Assembly: GCA_964473105.1 (NCBI GenBank) | Contig: CAYYNQ010000091.1 | Location: forward strand, 1-42,925 | Direction of reading: 5' to 3' | DNA: 42,925 nt | Source: CAYYNQ01 sp964473105 | GTDB lineage: Bacteria > Sumerlaeota > Sumerlaeia > MVZB01 | Shown: piece by piece, positions 16,931 to 25,247 of the stretch | Layout: every line of letters starts with the position of its first letter | How positions within the stretch are numbered: the stretch's first letter is position 1 | The notes under the pieces: model-generated | Told to the model about the DNA's origin: nothing | The model's input: the letters and a program-made list of their open reading frames with translations, nothing else | Database searches by the model: none | Made by a program: the position numbers and the translations under genes

Positions 16931-17743
16931 TCAGTTTGGAGCTTTCCGGCCGGTTTTCGCGTGCATGCTGAAACTGAACTGGCTTATGCGTCTCCCCAGT
17001 TCGTCTGAACCTGAGAATTCACGTATCAGTTTTATCAATGCGCTGCCTATCACGGCCCCATCCGCAATTTCCGAGATTTCTGAGACATGCTCCGGTTTTG
17101 ATATCCCGAACCCAACCGCGATGGGCTTGTCCGTAAGAGACCTGAGCACCGATAGTTTCTCGCTCAGGTCCGCTGGAAGAGTTTTGCGGGTTCCTGTTAC
17201 GCCTCGCAGGGAGACATAGTAGATGAATCCGCCGGATGCGGTGCAGATATCGGCAGCCCTTTCCGGGACTGTGGTTGGTGCGGCCAGATATATGACGTGA
17301 AGTCCGGACCGGGCGGCATGGCTTCGCAATTCACCGGAAGCCTCCGGGGGTAAATCGGGTATTATCAGTCCGTCGAAACCGCTTTCAACCGCCCTTTGGA
17401 TGAACTCGAACTCACCAAACCGGTTGATTGGATTATACGAACCCATCATGATCAGGCCTAGTTCAGGATGACGATGGCGGATTTCCTCCGACATGGAAAA
17501 TAATCTGGCGGTGGTCATGCCCCCGGCCAGTGATACGTGTGATGAATGCTGGATGGTCGTTCCATCCGCAATCGGGTCGGAGAACGGCATTCCCAACTCG
17601 ATTATTTCGGCACCACCGTCGACGAGTGCATCGATCGCTTCCAAGGTCTGGTTTACATCGGGGAATCCGGCAGTCAGGTAGAATACCAGTGTTGTTACGG
17701 ACTGCTCGCGGTTACGGGCGAAAATGGTGTCGATTCGGTTCAC
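16931..17743 (-). CDS. trpA: Tryptophan synthase alpha chain
   Basis: The 270-residue protein has TrpA hallmarks: LVFYLTAGFPDVNQTLE, IIELGMPFSDPIADG (with the catalytic Glu and Asp), IIPDLPPEASGEL, YYVSLRGVTGTRK, and the phosphate-binding IAVGFGISKPEHV and GAVIGSALI. It cleaves indole-3-glycerol phosphate to indole, which passes to TrpB. The length is normal. Its ATG overlaps the trpB stop by four bases, so the two subunits should be made together. No other trp gene is nearby, so the earlier pathway steps must be encoded elsewhere. Confidence 0.97.
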   Translation of the reverse strand: MNRIDTIFARNREQSVTTLVFYLTAGFPDVNQTLEAIDALVDGGAEIIELGMPFSDPIADGTTIQHSSHVSLAGGMTTARLFSMSEEIRHRHPELGLIMMGSYNPINRFGEFEFIQRAVESGFDGLIIPDLPPEASGELRSHAARSGLHVIYLAAPTTVPERAADICTASGGFIYYVSLRGVTGTRKTLPADLSEKLSVLRSLTDKPIAVGFGISKPEHVSEISEIADGAVIGSALIKLIREFSGSDELGRRISQFSFSMHAKTGRKAPN

Positions 17744-18969
17744 GATTTATTTTCCCGTATGTTCCTTAATGTCTCGACATCCTTGTCACCTCTTCCCGAC
17801 AGGCATATTACCAGATTTGTGCCCGAAGGAAGCTTCCTGATCACATGCGGGATTGCAGCGATCGCATGTGCGGATTCCAGCGCAGGCAGGATTGCCTCGG
17901 TTCTGCAAAGTAAATCGGCAGCTTCCAGGGCCGCATCATCGGTGACGCTTATATATTGGGCACGTCCGGTATGGGCGTAAAAACTGTGCTCGGGACCAAC
18001 GCCAGGGTAGTCCAGCCCTGCAGAGATACTGTGTGCAGGTGTGATCTGACCGTCATCATCCTGCAGGACATAGCTCCGGGACCCATGGAAAATCCCGACC
18101 TCACGGTTCGTGATCGAGCAACAGTGCCTGTGAGTCAGGATTCCCTCTCCCTCGGCCTCAACGCCGAATATTTTGACATCGCGGTCGTCGTAGAAAGGGG
18201 CGAAAATTCCAAGTGAATTTGATCCTCCGCCGACACATGCGAGCAGGGCATCAGGAAGTTTTCCAAGTAGTTGCTTGGACTGTACCCTGGTCTCGAGGCC
18301 GATTACGGACTGGAAATTCCGGACCATCATCGGGAACGGATGGGGGCCGACACAGGAGCCAATGATATAGTGTGTATCGTCAACAGTTGCGAGCCATTCC
18401 CGTAGCGCTTCGTTGGTTGCATCCTTCAGGGTGGAGGTTCCTGAGCTGACGGGGACAACCTCGGCGCCAAGCAGACCCATCCGGAAAACATTGAGCGCCT
18501 GACGCCTGATGTCCTCCTCGCCCATGTAGACCACGCATTCCAGGTTGAAGAGTGCCGCGGCAGTTGCTGTCGCCACGCCATGCTGTCCGGCGCCGGTCTC
18601 GGCAATCAGCCTCTTCTTGCCTATTCGGCGGGCAAGCAGTGCCTGACCCAGTGTATTATTGATCTTGTGGGCGCCGGTATGGCACAGATCCTCTCGTTTG
18701 AGGAATATCCGGATCCGGTCCCCATGGTGTCTTGCAAGCTGACGTGCCTCATAAAGCGGTGTCGGGCGCCCCACATAATCCCTCAACAAATTGTCAAGTT
18801 CCTCCTGGAACGTGTGATCAGAACGGATTCTGGAGTATTCACGGGTCAGCTCCTCGAGTGCATACATGAGCGTCTCGGGAACATAACGTCCCCCGAACTC
18901 ACCGAAGTAACCATTTTTGTCCGGCAGATCGCAAAGCTTCAGTCCGGCCTGTTCACTCGCTGTCATCAT
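17740..18969 (-). CDS. trpB: Tryptophan synthase beta chain
   Basis: This 409-residue protein starts with the standard NGYFGEFGGRYVPETL. The PLP lysine is in HTGAHKINNTLGQALLA, the Gly-rich phosphate loop is GGGSNSLGIF, and the end has SGRGDKDVETL. TrpB joins indole with serine to make tryptophan. An AGGGGT sequence lies about 9 bases before the ATG. It is the first gene of the minus-strand run reaching rsmD. No trp attenuator or leader peptide was recognised upstream. This is the TrpB1 type that works in complex with TrpA. Confidence 0.97.
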   Translation of the reverse strand: MMTASEQAGLKLCDLPDKNGYFGEFGGRYVPETLMYALEELTREYSRIRSDHTFQEELDNLLRDYVGRPTPLYEARQLARHHGDRIRIFLKREDLCHTGAHKINNTLGQALLARRIGKKRLIAETGAGQHGVATATAAALFNLECVVYMGEEDIRRQALNVFRMGLLGAEVVPVSSGTSTLKDATNEALREWLATVDDTHYIIGSCVGPHPFPMMVRNFQSVIGLETRVQSKQLLGKLPDALLACVGGGSNSLGIFAPFYDDRDVKIFGVEAEGEGILTHRHCCSITNREVGIFHGSRSYVLQDDDGQITPAHSISAGLDYPGVGPEHSFYAHTGRAQYISVTDDAALEAADLLCRTEAILPALESAHAIAAIPHVIRKLPSGTNLVICLSGRGDKDVETLRNIRENKS

Positions 18970-19392
18970 TTCAAATTACCCCTGCAAATCCCCGCTTGCG
19001 TCTGGAACCGTACACGAAGTCAATATGCAGCCAAGTGTAGGTTGCATTCTCTGGCCCGGACCGGATCCTACCATTAATTGATTCGAATGTGCAAGTTGCC
19101 ACGAATCATGGGGTTTCCTTCAGGGATGCGGATGAATTTCAGGAAATCCGGACGTCGGCGATGTCAACGATTCACGGTAAAATAGTTTCTGTCATCGCGA
19201 TCATATCTGTCCATATGCAGGCGTCGTGGCCTCCCTTACCGGTATCTGGGCCCGGACATGAGTTGTGGAGCATGATGGATTCTGCAACGTCATTGAATGA
19301 GAAACCGGATTGGTTTATGATGTGGGTGCCCTACAGGATATACGGTCTGCTGGCGGCTTCTTAAATCATGGGAACGGGATAGGTGAATATCA
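18970..19392. other. Divergent intergenic region between trpB and GT-C gene
   Basis: About 420 bases between divergent genes hold no convincing gene. A short plus-strand frame at 19089-19364 lacks any family resemblance. A promoter for each direction is expected here, but no clear -35/-10 pair, T-box, trp leader peptide or attenuator was recognised. AGGTGA just upstream of 19393 is the ribosome site for the next gene. Confidence 0.4.
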
Positions 19393-21069
19393 TTGCCTGA
19401 GTTGAACGTACAAGACCGTTTCAAGCCTGGACACTGGCTATTCATGGGTATCACTGGATTACTATACGTCATCCTGACTGCAATCCAGTGGGGCGGGGGA
19501 TACATAGACTTCGGCGACGGTAACTATATCTATATCTCCTGTCGGATGGCCCAGGGCGTGCAACTTTATCGGGATATCCTTGCACCCCAGCCGCCGTGCC
19601 TTCCATATCTGGGTATGTGGGTTGCAAAACTGGCCGGGGCTTTAGGGGCCACCGGGCCTGATGTCATCATTTATTTTCGGGCTGCAAGCATGGTCATCCA
19701 TCTTGTCAGCTGGATGCTTGTCATGCGACTTGCATGGTCGGCCTGGGGGAATGCGATTTCGGCGGTTATCGCAGGGTCAGTGTATCTGATTCTGCCGCTG
19801 GGTTATTGGTGGAGTTTCTGCTGGGAAAGCGAACCGCTGGAAATGTTATTCCTGCTTTCGATGATGGTCTGTGCACTTGCGGGTCGCCCGCGCATGGACA
19901 TCCTGGCGGGTATTTTTGCCGCCCTAGCCGGGCTGACCAATGCCACTGCCGCGCCATTTTTGTTCGTACTGATCATATACATGTTTTGCAAGGCACCGCG
20001 CCGTGCTTTTATGATGGCTGGACCGTGTGTCCTGATTGTTTTCATCGTCACGATCGTGTTTCAGGCCCTGACCGAGGGCGCTTACTGGCAGAATGTCGTA
20101 ACCAATCAGGCGAATACCTTTTATGATCCGTACGCCTCGTTACACAAAATCATTGGCCAGGCCCGAAAGATCATTCATCTCGAGGGTTTTTTTCTCTTTG
20201 TTGCCCTGCTTGGATTTCCGCGATTTCTGCGTGCAGGTAATCTTGGAACTGTATCATCGGGAGGGCTCGCTTGGTTTTGTATGGCCACACTGATGTCAAT
20301 CTGTTACATCAGCAAGGCCGGAACGGTGGATTACATCTTTACCCTGTCGGAACCCGCAATTGCAATCCTGGCATCAGGTGAACTGGCGGCTTGGGTTGTC
20401 CGCATGAAGAATACACCGGTTTCGCTGAATACCATTCTCTTGAAGGCAACCGCATGTTTCATTCTTGCCTGTTTTGCCATCGGGCCGGCTATTTTATTCC
20501 TTGTCTCCTTCGCGCGACAGCAACAGTACGAGCTGCCTGAATCTAGGATGGGTCCTGTCCAATACCAGATCCATGTCAATAGTGAGGCCGATGATGCCAT
20601 TCTGGCATCACCCTTTTACGCACTGGTCTCCAGACGTAACATCTTTGGGGAATATTCCGAAATATTCCTTTGGACCACGAGTTATTTGAATGACCGAATC
20701 GAAGCTCGGGAGGAGGGCCCGGGATGGCGCAAAGCCCGGGAATTGGCCCGCGCAATCGACGAGGCCGAGATTCCAATAGTCATCCTTGAGATTGAACAAA
20801 CCGGAAGGATTCCGGAGATCATGATGGCACTCAAGAGGAGATACCGACCGATTCGACCCGAAGGGAAAGGGTTTTTGTTTGAAACATTGAATGTTCACCT
20901 GGCTTTCTTCGTTCCAGACAATCCTGGGGAGCAGCTCTCTTCAAATCGGGAAGACACGTTTGAAGACTGGACCGATTTCGAGGAGGAGGTTTCCGGGAAA
21001 TTCAGATATACTGACGACAATCCCAACCCATTTTTGGTTAACTGGCTGGGCAGATCTTCGGGGCCGTGA
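19393..21069 (+). CDS. Polytopic GT-C glycosyltransferase-like membrane protein
   Basis: The 558-residue protein appears to start at TTG (MPELNVQDRF), with AGGTGA about 6 bases upstream. It has about eight to ten hydrophobic segments through residue 400, then a soluble C-terminal domain. The first extracytoplasmic loop contains YIDFGDGNYIYISCRMAQGVQLYRD, a position where GT-C enzymes keep acidic catalytic residues, followed by APQPPCLPYLGMW. This pattern suggests a polyprenyl-phosphate-sugar-dependent transferase of the ArnT/PMT/GT83 kind. It precedes a Nudix gene and an O-antigen-ligase-like gene on the same strand, which supports a surface-glycan role. Donor and acceptor are unknown. Confidence 0.65.
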   Translation: MPELNVQDRFKPGHWLFMGITGLLYVILTAIQWGGGYIDFGDGNYIYISCRMAQGVQLYRDILAPQPPCLPYLGMWVAKLAGALGATGPDVIIYFRAASMVIHLVSWMLVMRLAWSAWGNAISAVIAGSVYLILPLGYWWSFCWESEPLEMLFLLSMMVCALAGRPRMDILAGIFAALAGLTNATAAPFLFVLIIYMFCKAPRRAFMMAGPCVLIVFIVTIVFQALTEGAYWQNVVTNQANTFYDPYASLHKIIGQARKIIHLEGFFLFVALLGFPRFLRAGNLGTVSSGGLAWFCMATLMSICYISKAGTVDYIFTLSEPAIAILASGELAAWVVRMKNTPVSLNTILLKATACFILACFAIGPAILFLVSFARQQQYELPESRMGPVQYQIHVNSEADDAILASPFYALVSRRNIFGEYSEIFLWTTSYLNDRIEAREEGPGWRKARELARAIDEAEIPIVILEIEQTGRIPEIMMALKRRYRPIRPEGKGFLFETLNVHLAFFVPDNPGEQLSSNREDTFEDWTDFEEEVSGKFRYTDDNPNPFLVNWLGRSSGP

Positions 21070-21261
21070 ACGGGAGCGTTCGTCAAAAATATTTTGCAGG
21101 TGAGGTAAATTGCCAAACAAGAGGATGCCCATGATCACTCGAGAGGGGAGCCTTTGGGAGAGAGCTCGCCGAACCGTTCCTCCCTTGTTTTGGAAGGAGG
21201 ATCAAAATCGATCGCACTTCATGGCTTCTGGAGGGCTGAAGGCTGATAAGACCAATCGATC

Positions 21262-21831
21262 ATGAGCTTGATGGACCAGATATATCAGAAGGCCCCGACG
21301 GATCAGGACTTGATCGAGTATGTTGATGCCGATGACCGTGTGCTTGGCCGGATGTGCCGCCGGGAAATTCATATACGCAACCTGAGACACCGTTCAGTTC
21401 ATGTGGCAGTGGTCAATCATCTTGATCAACTATGGCTCCAGAAAAGAGGAAGTGCCAAGGATGCATCGCCCGGCTGCTGGGACCTGTCCGCGACGGGACA
21501 CTTGGAGCCAGGCGAGTCCTATGACGAGGCCGCGAGACGTGAGTTGGCGGAAGAACTGAGTATCTTTGGGAGTCCGGGGGTGATCCGGAAATATCCTGCC
21601 ACAGCCCGGAATGGCTGGGAATTTCATGTGCTTTTTTGGCTTCGGTGGGATGGTGGGGAACCCGATTACAACAGGACTGAAATCGAGCAGGTCGGATTAT
21701 TTGACCCCACGGGATTAAAGGATGAAATTATGTCCGGGAACGGAAGCCGTGACTATACAACGGCTGTCATCGATGAACTTGATTCCCTGATAAGCATCTT
21801 GAAGCAGAATCAAACTGATCGGGTCTCATGA
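21262..21831 (+). CDS. Nudix hydrolase, Idi-like
   Basis: The 189-residue protein carries a Nudix box at GHLEPGESYDEAARRELAEELSI (G-x5-E-x7-REL-x-EE). The usual Gly near the end of the box is Ser. Upstream, YVDADDRVLGRMCRREIHI and RHRSVHVAVVNHLDQLWLQKR, followed by PGCWDLSATGHL, resemble the isopentenyl-diphosphate isomerase-like branch (YfcD-type) of Nudix proteins. These hydrolyse nucleoside diphosphate-X compounds; true IPP isomerase activity is not shown by sequence. Its stop overlaps the start of the ligase-like gene (ATGA), so the two are coupled. The substrate is unknown. Confidence 0.8.
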   Translation: MSLMDQIYQKAPTDQDLIEYVDADDRVLGRMCRREIHIRNLRHRSVHVAVVNHLDQLWLQKRGSAKDASPGCWDLSATGHLEPGESYDEAARRELAEELSIFGSPGVIRKYPATARNGWEFHVLFWLRWDGGEPDYNRTEIEQVGLFDPTGLKDEIMSGNGSRDYTTAVIDELDSLISILKQNQTDRVS

Positions 21832-24710
21832 TCATGGATGACACTAGGAGGAGTGCAGGTTCGCGACCGCGGTCTGGATTTCCAGAGTGTGCAGAATGGA
21901 TTCTCATTCTTTTGGTCCTTGCGACCGTTGTACTGGTCTATCCCCTGAGGATGAAGGAAGCCTGGCAGAAGTATTTATTTGGAAGCATCGCACTGTCTGA
22001 AGCCCGGTTGGATCAAATTTTATGGTCTGTTATTGAACCCTTCCTTAATTTTTATTATTCACCCCTCATACTCAAGGGTTCGCTTGCGGGCATTCTGATG
22101 CTTATTTTTATTGCAGTGAACCTGATTCGCCGTGTCCTGTCGCCTGTTCTAAGTCAGGAAGCATGTGCGGCGGATCAGAGTGGTCGTGGCTGGCAGTGGA
22201 TCAGCATGATTCTTTTCTTGATCTGGGCACTGGCAGGTATTTTCTGGAGTCCGACACCGCGTTTATCCGCATCGTGTGCATGGTGGCTGACAATCTATAT
22301 GTGTTTCTGGATCATTCTTATGCGGCGTGGATTCTCCGGGGCCGAGAGAATTCGACTTGTCAAGGTGTTCATCCTGCTTGGGACGCCTGTCTTGCTTTTG
22401 ATATTCATGGAAGCCTTTCCCGTATTCGCCAACCTGACCTATTCAGTCTTTCACCATTTCGAGGACAAACGGAATAGGTTTGGATCCTTGCTCGGCCATA
22501 ATTCAGCGGCAGCCTCATTCCTGCTGATGACCTGGTTCCCGGTTATGGCCGGCACCCTGAAGTCCACATCCAGGATATTTCATCTGGCAGGTCTCTTATA
22601 CCTTTGTGCATGCCTCATGGCTTTTGTGATTCTGCAGACCCGGGCGGTCTGGATCCTGGCTCCAATACTTTGCTTTCTTTTCCTGCGATCAAGTTTCAGG
22701 TGTACCAGCCTCAGGTTCCGCCCCATTTGGATTTCCACCCTTTTCCTTTCTGTCGTTGCACTGATCGTTGTCAGCCAGGTGATCAATCATCCGTCCAACC
22801 CGATTTATGTGAAGACCGACACGCTGGCCGAGCGTCTCAGGGATATATCACCTGCAGGCATGGCGGAGGAATCCCGCCTGCGCCTGAACGTCATCAGTAT
22901 GGGGCTCGTCCCGCAGCGGCCTTTTCGGGGACATGGATTGTATGCTTACCAGTATGTATACCCACGGGAACAGGGTCTTTATTTTCTAGAACATCCTGAT
23001 TCGGGCCTGCACCAGACCATCGCACGGTCACACATGGCCCACAATGAATATCTTCAGGTCTTGATAGATCATGGCTTGATCGGGTTGTTTCTGCTGGGTT
23101 GGATTTATCGGGATATCCTGAGGAAGGGCACGCACAGGAACAGGCGACTGTCAGGTCCGGACAGGATTCTCCACGGGTCATTTGGATGGTCATCAATGGC
23201 CCTGGCCCTGCATGCCTTTGTTGATTTCCCTTTTCATGTGCCGCAGTTGGTGATAGTCGGAATGATTGTTTCGGCGGCATGGGCAGGTGGGTCGGATCCG
23301 GACGCCCCCGGAAAATCCCCAGACATGACGGATACAGCGGGTCCCGAACGGCCGGGTTTCCTCAGTTCCAGATTCCGGCTGGAATACTTTGTGAGACTAT
23401 TGTTTTCATTTATCCTGGTCGGCCTTATTCCGTTTGCAGTTCTGCCTTTCAAGCAGAACCTCGAATCGGATGTCCAATATGCAAGGGGGACAGCCCACTT
23501 GAATCAGGTATATATGCTGGGTGCCCGTCTGGATCCTGCCGAGAAGGTCCGTTTCCTCAAAAAGGCTGTCCATCATTTTGAAAAATCCATTCGGACTCTG
23601 CCGACCCATTATCTTTCAATGTTAAAGGCCTCGGATGCCTACCTGAATCTGGGCCGACATTATGCGGCACAGGCTTCCATCGATCCTGTCGCCAGGGAGT
23701 TGGCATACAGGGAGTTCATGAAAGGTCTTGACAAGGTTGATCAGTCGGCTCAGGGACTGGACTACCATGGGGTTTATTTCCAACGCGGCCAGATTTTCGG
23801 GGAACTCCATAAACTGGAGCCCTCCCTGAAGTTTAGTGAGCTTTATATTGGCGAGATGAGGGAAAGTCTGAAGTATTGCCAGATGAATACTAGGTCCGCA
23901 TATCTTCTGGCAGAATTCCTGACGAGGCTGCCCGAAGTCGATATGGAGGCTGTCAACCAATTGAGAAGACAGGTTCGAAAGTTCGATCCGGTTCTTTTTG
24001 AACACCAATACCTGCACAAAGCGTACCGATTCATCGATGAGAGACGATTTCGAGCCGCAACGCTGGCACATGAACAGATCCTGTCGATAGAGTCTGACAA
24101 TCCAGTCTGGATGATCGATGCCGCTCGTGCCAACATGCTCGACGGGAATATGGATCGTGCCTGGGAGTTGATTCGGCTCGTTGAGAGACGGCATCCCAGG
24201 GCGATGTTTCTGTATGGAGGGGGCCTGATCATGGCTGCCCTGGATCCCAGTTCCGATGGCATGGAATTTTTGATCCAGTTGTCCAATTCACGGACAGAAA
24301 TTCCTGGTGAACGGGCCTTCTTCCGGGCAATCGAACTGGAGGCAATTAAGCGGACCGACCAATACAGGCATGCCGAGGACATCGCATTCGAACGACCACT
24401 TTCGGTTAACAAGAACCTCTGGGACGTGATGGTACGTGATATCAGGCCGTATGTTCTGCTGCACTATTTCAGGGAGCCTGACGCGGCAAGGGAAGCCATA
24501 GACCAGATTCTTGATGATAATGTAGATGTCTCAGTGGAGGTTCTGCTGGATGGATTCTACATCGGCCTTTACCAGGGAGACACGGATTTTTCTCGAGCAT
24601 GCCTGGAAAAAACCAGGCTGTTGGATCCACGGCATCCGGCCCTTCAAGAACTGAACAGGCGATTCGTCATGGAAGTGGAGTCGACTAGCCCGGAGGTTCC
24701 AGATGAATGA
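21828..24710 (+). CDS. O-antigen ligase-like membrane protein with TPR tail
   Basis: The first 520 residues of this 960-residue protein contain roughly a dozen hydrophobic segments. Residues near 401-420 read HMAHNEYLQVLIDHGLIGL, the Wzy/WaaL (PF04932) signature of an H-N-x-x-L-Q motif in a periplasmic loop next to a helix. Residues about 560-950 are soluble, helical and repeat-like, such as KAVHHFEKSIRTLPTHYLSMLKA and ARANMLDGNMDRAWELIRLV, giving a periplasmic TPR-like tail. From family knowledge the core joins undecaprenyl-linked glycan to lipid A or protein. The fused TPR suggests a protein or glycan partner. Its ATG overlaps the Nudix stop. O-oligosaccharyltransferase (PglL-like) function is an alternative. 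Confidence 0.8.
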   Translation: MIMDDTRRSAGSRPRSGFPECAEWILILLVLATVVLVYPLRMKEAWQKYLFGSIALSEARLDQILWSVIEPFLNFYYSPLILKGSLAGILMLIFIAVNLIRRVLSPVLSQEACAADQSGRGWQWISMILFLIWALAGIFWSPTPRLSASCAWWLTIYMCFWIILMRRGFSGAERIRLVKVFILLGTPVLLLIFMEAFPVFANLTYSVFHHFEDKRNRFGSLLGHNSAAASFLLMTWFPVMAGTLKSTSRIFHLAGLLYLCACLMAFVILQTRAVWILAPILCFLFLRSSFRCTSLRFRPIWISTLFLSVVALIVVSQVINHPSNPIYVKTDTLAERLRDISPAGMAEESRLRLNVISMGLVPQRPFRGHGLYAYQYVYPREQGLYFLEHPDSGLHQTIARSHMAHNEYLQVLIDHGLIGLFLLGWIYRDILRKGTHRNRRLSGPDRILHGSFGWSSMALALHAFVDFPFHVPQLVIVGMIVSAAWAGGSDPDAPGKSPDMTDTAGPERPGFLSSRFRLEYFVRLLFSFILVGLIPFAVLPFKQNLESDVQYARGTAHLNQVYMLGARLDPAEKVRFLKKAVHHFEKSIRTLPTHYLSMLKASDAYLNLGRHYAAQASIDPVARELAYREFMKGLDKVDQSAQGLDYHGVYFQRGQIFGELHKLEPSLKFSELYIGEMRESLKYCQMNTRSAYLLAEFLTRLPEVDMEAVNQLRRQVRKFDPVLFEHQYLHKAYRFIDERRFRAATLAHEQILSIESDNPVWMIDAARANMLDGNMDRAWELIRLVERRHPRAMFLYGGGLIMAALDPSSDGMEFLIQLSNSRTEIPGERAFFRAIELEAIKRTDQYRHAEDIAFERPLSVNKNLWDVMVRDIRPYVLLHYFREPDAAREAIDQILDDNVDVSVEVLLDGFYIGLYQGDTDFSRACLEKTRLLDPRHPALQELNRRFVMEVESTSPEVPDE

Positions 24711-25247
24711 CCAAACATGGTTTTCCGTTCACATGGATACATGATTTCAATAAACTGCGGAAGTATTCGGCCCCAAATTATAAAGGCGATCAGACATGAG
24801 ATATAGGAATGAAGTTGTTCGGAAGGCCTTTCCCTCGCGGATGGGGATATATTCCTGTCTTCTGGCATCCCTTGATAGTGAACAATTCAGGGGTTGTATC
24901 TCAAGCCTGTTGGGCCAATGGGACCGGATAGCAGATTATTATGGCTCATGAAACGGACTCACGGGATCATCACATGCAGAACGGACTTTTTGGCCTGAAG
25001 TGTCCCGCGAAAAATGTAATCCGGTGGATGAATATTTCCATCCAAACAATATGTCCGGGCCGCAGGTGAAATAGTGCTTATGAATACGAGTTCATCCGCA
25101 AGGAAACACATGCCTGACATGGGTTAGTTGTCCTCCCGGCGCTTCAGGTCCTACTGAGTCCCGCATAAGGCCCGGATTGATTGTTAGTTTATTCAGCGGG
25201 TATAAGTTGCCGGGAAACATTTTGGTATATCATCGAATCGAGATTCC
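24711..25247. other. Intergenic region before the large protease
   Basis: About 540 bases without a convincing gene on either strand. Short frames present have no family resemblance. The only structure recognised is the promoter-like pair at 25177-25206, described separately. Confidence 0.5.
25177..25206 (+). promoter_or_regulatory. Candidate sigma-70 promoter for the protease gene
   Basis: TTGATT (25177-25182) and TATAAG (25201-25206) are separated by 18 bases. The predicted start of transcription is near 25213, giving a 35-base leader to the GTG at 25248. This is a good pattern match with no experimental support. Confidence 0.5.

Noticed and set aside
18970..19050. trp attenuator or leader peptide before trpB
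   Set aside because: No tandem Trp codons in a short frame and no terminator/antiterminator pair found.
19089..19364. Short plus-strand frame between trpB and the GT-C gene
   Set aside because: No ribosome site, no family resemblance and a composition like spacer sequence.
24711..25247. Small RNA or gene in the gap before the protease
   Set aside because: No open frame with a ribosome site and no clear hairpin; only a promoter-like pair was supported.
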